Below, piece by piece: positions 1-5,855 of a DNA stretch of 24,737 nucleotides. Made by a program: the position numbers and the translations under genes. A model generated the notes under the pieces. It was not told where the DNA came from. It did no database searches and saw only the letters and a list, made by a program, of their open reading frames with translations. Source of the stretch: an uncultured bacterium (GTDB lineage: Bacteria; Bacteroidota; Bacteroidia; Bacteroidales; Marinifilaceae); the NCBI GenBank assembly GCA_905215395.1, contig CAJMQA010000010.1, positions 1-24,737 on the forward strand. The letters run 5' to 3'. Positions within the stretch are counted from its first letter, which is position 1, and the number at the start of each line of letters is the position of its first letter.

Positions 1-2
1 CG

Positions 3-560
3 GTCTGGGAATACATGCAGAAAGGACACGGGAACTGGGACTCTGTGCGGATTATGATCCGGAAGGCCGGACTGGTGGAGCTGTTCGATGGAAAGGACGC
101 GGACTGTCCTGAAATGACGGTTTTCGGACTGACCGATCTGAGCATCATCCAGTTTTTACTGAAAACCATGGGCGATGACCGGCAACCGTTGTACCGCTGT
201 GTGGCGGATATTCCGGATGCCATGTGCCGGGAGATACTGCTGTCGTACGTGATCCCGGGGAAATACGTACGTACCGATTTTCCTTATGAGGTGCAGGGAA
301 CTCTGGAAGGAGGGAAGGTCTTTACTACCCTGAGCGGACTTCAAATCAGGGTGTTCCGTACGAAGGGAAGCTGGAAAGGGCTGCCCGGTATCGGTCCCGA
401 CGGGATAGGCATTCATTTCCTGGAATCGGGGCATACCGGATATATTGCGTCGGGGGACATTACAACGCACAACGCTATCGTCCATTCGATGTCGTCCATT
501 TTCCAGATGGCCGATCCGGTTGTGCGGGCAAGTACTAACGTTAAAACTGAGGAACAATGA
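3..560 (+). CDS. Fasciclin (FAS1) domain protein, 3' part; 5' end outside window
   Basis: The frame is open from the left edge, so the ATG at 15 is probably internal and the true start lies outside. FAS1 hallmarks are visible: a segment KAGLVELFDG followed by a TVFGLTDLSI stretch (H1-box like), and near the C-terminus YIASGDITTHNAIVHSMSSI, which matches the H2 box where FAS1 domains place s-D-i-x-t-x-N-x-x-(I/V)-H. FAS1 domains mediate extracellular adhesion. In Bacteroidota, such proteins are often surface lipoproteins encoded behind SusC/SusD pairs, so an outside uptake locus to the left is plausible (inference). The stop codon overlaps the next start as ATGA, indicating translational coupling. 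Base composition is visibly more GC-rich than in the two SusC cassettes. The fold call is fairly confident; the role is not known. Confidence 0.72.
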   Translation, partial: VWEYMQKGHGNWDSVRIMIRKAGLVELFDGKDADCPEMTVFGLTDLSIIQFLLKTMGDDRQPLYRCVADIPDAMCREILLSYVIPGKYVRTDFPYEVQGTLEGGKVFTTLSGLQIRVFRTKGSWKGLPGIGPDGIGIHFLESGHTGYIASGDITTHNAIVHSMSSIFQMADPVVRASTNVKTEEQ

Positions 561-976
561 AAACAGGAATATTACTGACGATGGTTTTAGGAGGCATGAT
601 CTGGTGCAGCTGTGACGATATCACAAAGGGATATCTGGAGACAGGGAGCGCCGAATATCTGGTGGATACGCTAAGGATAAGGTCCGACCCGGACAGCAGG
701 GATTCCATCCCCTATCAGTCGCAGGAGATACAGGGGATTATCGGCACTTTCCCGATTTATTACGGGATTGAGGCGGTGAGGGATCAGACGGGGCAGAAAG
801 TGGCGGACGGGATTGCTTCGCAGGTAAGGGTTGTGCTGAAAGGAATGATCCAGATTGAAAAAAATCATACCATCCCGGTCGGCACTTATACGATCGACCT
901 GAGGGTGTGGAATCTGGGGCGCAGTTTTGTATGCCCGGGAATATATACAGTGGTGGTGGACGAAGCGGAGCAGTGA
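557..976 (+). CDS. Small predicted lipoprotein, function unknown
   Basis: A 139-residue product with an N-terminal hydrophobic segment (residues 4-16) ending in WCSC, so Cys17 or Cys19 could be the lipidated residue, although the lipobox is not canonical. The rest alternates short beta-type stretches (for example PIYYGIEAVR and GTYTIDLRVWNLG), suggesting a single Ig-like or beta-sandwich domain. I do not recognise a named family with certainty; some Bacteroidota DUF lipoproteins encoded beside fasciclin proteins have this look. It overlaps the upstream FAS1 gene by 4 bp (ATGA) and is the last gene of that operon, because a strong terminator follows within 40 bp. A surface or periplasmic partner of the FAS1 protein is the simplest reading (inference). 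Confidence 0.6.
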   Translation: MKTGILLTMVLGGMIWCSCDDITKGYLETGSAEYLVDTLRIRSDPDSRDSIPYQSQEIQGIIGTFPIYYGIEAVRDQTGQKVADGIASQVRVVLKGMIQIEKNHTIPVGTYTIDLRVWNLGRSFVCPGIYTVVVDEAEQ

Positions 977-1002
977 TGTCTTAGCTTGATTTTTTTTATT
1001 CA

Positions 1003-1036
1003 GGGAGGGGCACGATTCATTGTGTCCCTCTTTTAT
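1003..1036 (+). terminator. Rho-independent terminator after the FAS1/lipoprotein operon
   Basis: Arms 1005-1013 and 1022-1030 form a 9-bp stem (GAGGGGCAC with GTGTCCCTC, one G-T wobble) with an 8-nt loop. TTTTATTG follows directly. It lies 29 bp past the stop of the lipoprotein gene. Confidence 0.8.
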
Positions 1037-1165
1037 TGTTTAATTAATATTTATAAAAAATAATTTTTGTGATAAATAATGGTTGTATTGCTTTGTTTTT
1101 TGAAAAATAATTTTAAATTTTGTATTGATATTATTATATGTCAGATTAATTTAAATTTTGTCGGA

Positions 1166-1504
1166 ATGAAAGCTAAAACATTACTGAAAAGTATGATGGT
1201 AGCCGTTGTACTTTTCACCGGGGCAGCTCTTTTTGCCAGTTCTTCAGATGTCGTTTGTAGTGGAGTGGTCACCGATTTACAGGGAAATCCGGTCGGAAGT
1301 GTTCAGATACGGAGTACTTTGGATGCAACTCATGAGGTTTTCACTGGTATGGATGGTTCTTATTCTATTTCCCAATTGCAACGTCATTCGACGGTTACGA
1401 TGATTGTGCCTGACGGTTATGTACCGGTGGGCAGTACCGTCAGTCAATCGCTGACCGAAGATTATAATACTGCAAATTTCACTTTGCGTAAAATAAGTCA
1501 TTGA
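1166..1504 (+). CDS. Small secreted protein with carboxypeptidase-regulatory-like domain
   Basis: A 112-residue protein when started at the ATG at 1166. The frame is open back to an ATG at 1079, but those 29 extra codons are AT-rich and encode no sensible signal, whereas MKAKTLLKSMMVAVVLFTG starts a normal signal peptide (about residues 1-25, cleavage near ALFAS-SS). The mature part reads VVCSGVVTDLQGNPVGSVQI, then GMDGSYSISQL, the pattern of the CarboxypepD_reg / CNA-B-like beta-sandwich that usually sits at the N-terminus of SusC-type porins. Here it stands alone as an 85-90-residue exported domain with no barrel or catalytic domain. It is a single-gene unit between a terminator (1003-1036) and a hairpin (1588-1612). 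Function unknown; binding or structural roles in the envelope are possible (inference). Confidence 0.68.
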   Translation: MKAKTLLKSMMVAVVLFTGAALFASSSDVVCSGVVTDLQGNPVGSVQIRSTLDATHEVFTGMDGSYSISQLQRHSTVTMIVPDGYVPVGSTVSQSLTEDYNTANFTLRKISH

Positions 1505-1560
1505 GAAATATCGCTTACCGGACACAGTTTGCACGTGACTGAAGATAATCGTCCGGCTTT

Positions 1561-1812
1561 TTAATTTGTTTTCATAGGCAAAGAGAGGACTGGCCGCATT
1601 TTGCGGCCAGTCTGTTTTAAGCGGCAGTCTGTTAATTGCCGGCTAAAACAAAAGACCAGTGGGTATGTATGATTTGAATAAACGACATCGTCGTCCGATA
1701 GCTCTGTAAATCCGGACGGATTTCCGTTATTCCACAACTCCAATGCCTGTTTTTCAAGGGCTATGATGGCGGCTTTTGTATTCTCCTGAATTGAGGAAGT
1801 ACCTGTTTTCAT
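1561..1812 (-). pseudogene. NTF2/SnoaL-like (DUF4440-type) protein, N-terminal fragment
   Basis: Starting from the ATG at 1812, the first 46 or so residues (MKTGTSSIQENTKAAIIALE, then KQALELWNNGNPSGFTELS and DDVVYSN) look like the opening helix and turn of Bacteroidota SnoaL/DUF4440 NTF2-fold proteins, which run about 130-150 residues. After the DDVVY segment (near 1672) the frame continues into HTYPLVFCF and then into the terminator hairpin at 1588-1612. This cannot be the rest of an NTF2 fold, so about two thirds of the gene is missing. It starts 11 bp after the stop of the yhcG remnant on the same strand. Family assignment comes from recalled consensus; that it is a fragment is clear from length and content. 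Confidence 0.55.
1588..1617 (+). terminator. Hairpin terminator downstream of the small secreted protein
   Basis: Perfect stem ACTGGCCGCA (1589-1598) and TGCGGCCAGT (1602-1611), extended by G1588-C1612, with a TTT loop, followed by TGTTTT. A weaker 6-bp pairing, CCGGAC (1518-1523) with GTCCGG (1551-1556) before a short T-run, lies upstream and could act as a first terminator. The main stem lies inside the nonsense tail of the minus-strand NTF2-like remnant. Confidence 0.7.
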
Positions 1813-1822
1813 AAATGAGAAT

Positions 1823-2720
1823 TTAGCAATTAGTTTGACCATCTAATTGGGCTTCTATCTCTTTGATGGACGGCATTGTACCTTCCACCTTTTCGGGATA
1901 GAGTTTTTCAAGCTCATATTCGGATATTTCGAGTGGCTGGCTGCTTGATTCAAGTGCATATTGAGCCAAAGTATTGTTTTTCTGCTTGCAAATAAGTAAT
2001 CCAATTGTCGGATTATCGCGTCCCTCCTTGCGAAGAAGATGATTGCAAGCTACAACATAGCCACCCAACTGACCGGCATCGGCAAAGTCGAACTCACCGA
2101 TTTTCACCTCTACCACCACATAGCAAGACAGTTTGAGGTTGTAGAAAAGTAAGTCTATAAACTTTTCTTTCTCTGCTATTTGTAGGCGATACTCTTTGCC
2201 AACATAGGCGAACCCTGTGCCAAGCTCCAATAGGAAGTTTGTGATGCTATTCAGCAATGTGTCTTTCAATACGCGTTCATTATATTTTCCACGCAAACCA
2301 GTGAAAGAGAAGTCGTAGGGGTCGCGTGTCAGTTCCTGTGCCAAATCGCTATCCACATCCAGAAGTGTACTCTTGAAATTTGTAAGAGCTTTGCTGCTGC
2401 GTTCATACAGATTTGTACCCAATACATTGAGTAATATATCTCTGCTCCAACCATTTTCCAATGTTTGACGGACATAAAACAACGCCTTGTCGGAATCATT
2501 GGAGCATTTGTCAATGATATAGCGATGATGCCCCCAAGGAATTGAGAACAAATCGGAATACAATCTTTCCACAAGTTGTGGAAGAATCTGAAAAGGCAAA
2601 TCTTCCACAACTTGTGGAAAGATTTACAATCTGTTGGTTATAAAGAATATAAAAACGTTTTGCGTAGCGGACAGAAGTTTCGGAAGAAGTGTTGTCATAC
2701 GTTGTGCAAGATGAGTGCTT
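1823..2720 (-). pseudogene. yhcG: YhcG/DUF1016-family PD-(D/E)XK nuclease, 5'-truncated and frameshifted
   Basis: The long frame (1823-2608, GTG start, 261 residues) covers the C-terminal nuclease half of YhcG proteins. Family landmarks are FSIPWGHHRYIIDKC, ENGWSRDILL, DPYDFSF, FLLELGTGFAYVG and SSSQPLEISEYEL, ending PSIKEIEAQL. Putative catalytic residues look intact: Asp152 in FIDLLFYN and Glu167-x-Lys169 in VVVEVK. YhcG proteins are normally about 340-380 residues with an N-terminal DUF1016_N domain. Part of that domain is visible upstream in another frame (SVRYAKRFYILYNQQIVN, about 2622-2681). Removing one T from the run at 2618-2620 would join the frames as QQIVNLPQVVEDL. The upstream frame is open only to the stop at 2721-2723, and no family N-terminus precedes it. 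The break sits in a 24-bp inverted repeat. YhcG proteins are linked to mobile and defence loci; this copy is probably dead, though the GTG could still start a truncated nuclease domain. Confidence 0.75.
2562..2624. repeat. 24-bp perfect inverted repeat inside the yhcG remnant
   Basis: Arms 2562-2585 and 2601-2624 are exact reverse complements (AATCTTTCCACAAG... against ...CTTGTGGAAAGATT), separated by 15 bp. Each arm contains its own near-palindrome (TTCCACAA-G-TTGTGGAA), so both a long hairpin and a double-hairpin fold are possible. The GTG start of the remaining yhcG frame and the frameshift point both lie in the right arm. Confidence 0.9.
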
Positions 2721-2743
2721 TTACCAAACAGAATAATCGGGGA

Positions 2744-2860
2744 ACGCTCAACTTCTCTTTCTCCTTCTTGCTGAACAATCTGAATTTTTCGGATAGTTGC
2801 TTCTTCCTGTAATTCTCTGGACTCATATATTTGTCCTAAATGGTAATTGATTGTCTTAAA
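2744..2860 (-). pseudogene. RhuM-like protein, internal fragment
   Basis: The minus-strand frame with a codon at 2858-2860 reads INYHLGQIYESRELQEEA, then TIRKIQIVQQEGEREV. This resembles the segment of RhuM-family proteins (found on pathogenicity islands and mobile elements) that precedes their conserved FYNLDxIIAVGYRV motif. That motif is absent: after REVER the sequence changes to SPIILFG and shows no family resemblance. There is no start codon and no N-terminal domain. It abuts the MEENK fragment on one side and the yhcG remnant on the other, so it is a short salvage piece of a larger gene. The family call is from memory of consensus sequences. Confidence 0.5.
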
Positions 2861-2862
2861 GT

Positions 2863-2943
2863 TTAATATTCTTTCCCATCCTGACTTTGCTTTTTTATCA
2901 GTTCAAGTTGAGATTTCATTTCGGGTATTTTATTTTCTTCCAT
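2863..2943 (-). pseudogene. Short N-terminal gene fragment, possibly DinD/BRO-like
   Basis: From the ATG at 2943 the frame gives 26 residues (MEENKIPEMKSQLELIKKQS, then QDGKEY) and a TAA. The composition looks like genuine coding sequence and resembles the first residues of DinD-type or other BRO-related accessory proteins, where DGKEYW introduces the folded domain. It is cut at the point where the RhuM-like fragment begins. An independent microprotein is possible but less likely given the neighbouring debris. Family assignment is weak. Confidence 0.35.
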
Positions 2944-3079
2944 AAGTGACAATTTGTTCTTGTGTCCAAATTTAGTGAATTTTTGAAGAATGATGTGATT
3001 CCCGGGGTGAAACATGAATCTAAAGACCGTAACTTCCCGTACAGTTTCCCGTTTCTTAGGGTAAAAATGGATTGAAATC

Positions 3080-4570
3080 ATGAAAAAGGGAATCCGGATA
3101 ACGGTTTATATTGTTCTGGGACTTGTTGTTTTATATTTCGGGGCAGAATGGTTCCTGAAAGGGAGGATCAAAAGCATTGTGGAAAGAGAGGTATATGACG
3201 TGACACAAGGGGCAGTGAAGGTGGAGGTGGGGTCGGTTTCCCTGCGGCTGATCGGCCGTTCCGTGTGGCTGAGGGATGTGAAGATTGGTTCCGGTACGGG
3301 GGAATGGCATAAAAACGGTTGGTCCCTGCAAACTGTAGAGGGCCGTCTCGAAGAGGTGGGAGTAAGGGGAATTCATTTTAAGAAAAGGGATTCCGTCATT
3401 TATTTGAGGGCTGAAGAGTTCAACCTGGAGGTTTCACGTTTGTCGGCGGATGTTTTAAAACAAAGCGGTGAAGGGAAAGATTCCCTGGAATTCCGGATGA
3501 AGGATTTCGATGTGGAAATGAAGGGAATTGAAGTAGATACAGTATCCCGGAATTCGGGTTTGCCGTTTCCCTGCCAGGATATACAAATTGCTTTATCCTC
3601 CTTTCAGTACCTGTTTGCGGAGAAATCGCAGGAGCTGGAAATCGGTTCCCTGAGGCTGGAGGGGGAACAGGGGCGTTTCGCTATCGGAAATATCCGGCTG
3701 ATGCCCCGGTACGGAATGTATGAATTTGCGGAGAAGGCGCCGGGACATACAGACTGGACGCAGGTGGAAGCTTCGGGTTTGCAGGGAACGGGCTTCAGGC
3801 TGCAAAAACTGCTGGTCGACGGCTTTGCGGAGGTGGATAGTATGTCGCTGGAGAAGGCTTCGGTACGTAGTTTTAAAAACCGGAAGATCGGGCAGGCGCC
3901 CCGCATAAAGCGTCTGTTTTACGAATCGGTACAGGAGTTTCCCCTTCCTTTTGCAGTCCGGCGGATTGCTTTAAACGATGTGGGCGTAGAGTACATGGAA
4001 CTGGCCCGGAAAGGACTTTCACCGGGAAGGGTTACTTTCAGCGGTTTGCAGGGGATGTTTAGCTATCTGACCAACAGACCTGCTCCCGGACAGTCGTCTT
4101 TTACACTAAAAGCCAAAGGTAAATTGATGGATCAGGGCGAAATCCAGGCTGTTTTCCGCCTGCCTGCCGGTGGGGAAAATCCGGTTTTTGAGGTGGAGGG
4201 ATGGATGGGGCCCCTGAATCTGACAGCTTTGAATCCGGTGCTGGAACCTCTGGCAAAAATCAGCATTACCTCCGGACAGATGGAGGAAATGACCTTCGAT
4301 ATCCGGGGAAATGCACAAAAAGCACACATTGATATGTCGTTTTACTATGAGCGTCTCCGGTTCCGTATCATGAGGGAAAAGGACGGGGAACTGGAAACCA
4401 GTTCGTTTCTGACCACCCTGGCCAATGGTCTGGTGGTGAAAGAAAATAACCCGGATCACCGGGGGATGCGTCCCGGAGATGCCTGGGCAGAAAGAGACCC
4501 TTACCGTTCGCAGTTCAATTATCTCTGGAAAATCCTGCTCGGGGGACTAAAAACGTCAGTCGGGCTTTAA
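3080..4570 (+). CDS. AsmA-like inner-membrane-anchored periplasmic protein
   Basis: A 496-residue product with one N-terminal membrane segment (about residues 6-24, ITVYIVLGLVVLYFGAEWF) preceded by Lys/Arg, followed by a long periplasmic beta-rich region: repeated amphipathic strands with patterns such as VKVEVGSVSLRL, VWLRDVKIGSG and ELEIGSLRLEG. This is the architecture of AsmA/DUF748-type proteins, relatives of bridge-like lipid-transfer proteins that act between inner and outer membranes. The segment MEEMTFDIRGNAQKAHIDMSF near residue 410 resembles the C-terminal AsmA-like pattern. It is monocistronic, with remnant DNA upstream and a convergent gene downstream. GC content is clearly higher than in the flanking SusC cassettes. 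No Shine-Dalgarno sequence is visible before the ATG, as is normal for Bacteroidota. The general family is likely; the exact subfamily and the cargo are not known. Confidence 0.6.
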   Translation: MKKGIRITVYIVLGLVVLYFGAEWFLKGRIKSIVEREVYDVTQGAVKVEVGSVSLRLIGRSVWLRDVKIGSGTGEWHKNGWSLQTVEGRLEEVGVRGIHFKKRDSVIYLRAEEFNLEVSRLSADVLKQSGEGKDSLEFRMKDFDVEMKGIEVDTVSRNSGLPFPCQDIQIALSSFQYLFAEKSQELEIGSLRLEGEQGRFAIGNIRLMPRYGMYEFAEKAPGHTDWTQVEASGLQGTGFRLQKLLVDGFAEVDSMSLEKASVRSFKNRKIGQAPRIKRLFYESVQEFPLPFAVRRIALNDVGVEYMELARKGLSPGRVTFSGLQGMFSYLTNRPAPGQSSFTLKAKGKLMDQGEIQAVFRLPAGGENPVFEVEGWMGPLNLTALNPVLEPLAKISITSGQMEEMTFDIRGNAQKAHIDMSFYYERLRFRIMREKDGELETSSFLTTLANGLVVKENNPDHRGMRPGDAWAERDPYRSQFNYLWKILLGGLKTSVGL

Positions 4571-4574
4571 TTGA

Positions 4575-4610
4575 AGAGCCCGGCTCATTTTTATTTATAA
4601 GCCGGGCTCT
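4575..4610. terminator. Strong hairpin between convergent genes (bidirectional terminator)
   Basis: Perfect 11-bp stem AGAGCCCGGCT (4575-4585) with AGCCGGGCTCT (4600-4610), 14-nt AT-rich loop. It lies 4 bp past the AsmA-like stop and 21 bp past the end of the thioredoxin-like gene on the other strand. Neither side has an uninterrupted T-run, so it may work partly as an mRNA 3'-end stabiliser. Confidence 0.7.
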
Positions 4611-4631
4611 CTGAAAATATTGTTTTTGGTT

Positions 4632-5843
4632 TTATTTTTTATCCAGATATTGATGATGAATTGCTTTTAGATGTAAATATTTATAGAGAGCTGTAGAAAG
4701 GATGGGGCCTGGAAAGAAGGGTTCACTAGCCATCAGTTCATAGGCTTTCTTATAATCGTTCTTCTTTGCATAGGCAGCAGCGAGATATAGTAATGTTTCT
4801 TTTGACGGGTTTGCTTCCAGAGCTTTTTCAGCCATCACAATGACAGTGTCTGTCAATTGGGCGTCTGTTACCGAATCATCGAAAAAACCGGCAATGATCA
4901 ATGTATAGTAAAATTGACCATAAAGATAAGAATGTGCATCCTTGTATTTTGCGGCGATCTCCATTGCCAGAGGAATACCCTTTGCAAAATCTTTCCGGAA
5001 TAATATATTTTCCATAGATAAGATTTCGATATACATAGGGGTATAAGGGGAATCCGCGCTTTCAAGCATGGCCAGATGTGCTTTATACTCTTCCGGTTTG
5101 TTCCGGTTTGCTGAAGCATAACGTACATTCATACGATACATATTTTGCCAGAAGTCCGTATTTTTTTCGTATTGCCGGTAAATGTCTGCATTTTTCATTA
5201 AGGTATGATAAATAATATTGTCTTCGGGATACCGCATAAAACCTTTCATCAATAAGTAATTCTCTTTTTCCTGGAGTTGTTTCTCAGTAAGAGTCGAAAA
5301 ATAATCCAACAGACACTCTTTTACCTGTTCCGGATGTACCCTCATTAAGGATCCCATTACATATTCCCAGACTAATTCCGGTGATCTTTCACCATTTTCC
5401 CAGCGTTTACGTCCGCTTTCCAGGCGGACGGCCAGGTCGGACTTCATGGCTTTTTCCCCGTATTGGATAAAAACTTCTGGCGAAGCCATTCCGGATTGGG
5501 TATCCAGTAAATTGCCGTTGGCATCCAGCCAAAAATAAGTCGGGAAAGCACCGGCTTTGTATTTTTTAAAGAATCCGTGGTCCTTTTCCTTATCGGCATC
5601 CAGTTTTATACATACAAATTTCTGATTATAAAAATCACCCACTTTTTTTAAGGTAAAAACATCTTTAGCCATCATTTTGCAGGGACCACACCATGAGGTG
5701 TATATATCTGCAAAAATCTGTTTGTTTTCTTTGCGGGCCTTTTTCAATACCTCTTCATAGGTGCCGTGGAAAAATTCAATACCTTGCGCGTATATTCCTG
5801 AAGTAATCAAAACGAGTATTAATTGTAGTAAGACTTTTTTCAT
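4632..5843 (-). CDS. Periplasmic thioredoxin-fold protein with helical C-terminal domain
   Basis: 403 residues. Residues 1-19 are a signal peptide ending near IYAQ-G. A thioredoxin domain follows (about 22-130): ADIYTSWCGPCKMMAKDVF holds the redox pair Cys52/Cys55 in WCGPC, and GAFPTYFW holds the cis-proline (Pro101). The remaining 270 residues are helix-rich, with a TPR-like stretch around 350-372 (LLYLAAAYAKKNDYKKAYEL). That is far longer than a simple thioredoxin (about 105-110 residues) and suggests a partner-binding region. It is the last gene of cassette 1, 12 bp behind the PKD-like gene, so it should be co-expressed with the transporter. The family reaction is dithiol-disulfide exchange in the periplasm; reducing an imported disulfide-containing ligand or maintaining cassette proteins are both possible (inference). 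Confidence 0.85.
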   Translation of the reverse strand: MKKVLLQLILVLITSGIYAQGIEFFHGTYEEVLKKARKENKQIFADIYTSWCGPCKMMAKDVFTLKKVGDFYNQKFVCIKLDADKEKDHGFFKKYKAGAFPTYFWLDANGNLLDTQSGMASPEVFIQYGEKAMKSDLAVRLESGRKRWENGERSPELVWEYVMGSLMRVHPEQVKECLLDYFSTLTEKQLQEKENYLLMKGFMRYPEDNIIYHTLMKNADIYRQYEKNTDFWQNMYRMNVRYASANRNKPEEYKAHLAMLESADSPYTPMYIEILSMENILFRKDFAKGIPLAMEIAAKYKDAHSYLYGQFYYTLIIAGFFDDSVTDAQLTDTVIVMAEKALEANPSKETLLYLAAAYAKKNDYKKAYELMASEPFFPGPILSTALYKYLHLKAIHHQYLDKK

Positions 5844-5855
5844 ATCTGAATTCTA

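Noticed and set aside
1079..1165. Upstream in-frame ATG extending the small secreted protein by 29 residues
   Set aside because: The stretch is very AT-rich, encodes an unlikely Cys/Phe-rich leader and would bury the obvious signal peptide that starts at 1166.
2576..2812. 78-residue plus-strand frame across the inverted repeat
   Set aside because: Its content is the complement of the yhcG and RhuM-like remnants and the repeated FHNLWK pattern comes from the palindromic arms.
4575..4610. Long palindrome as possible insertion-sequence end or attachment site
   Set aside because: Its position a few bases past two convergent stop codons explains it as a terminator; no transposase or matching copy is present.
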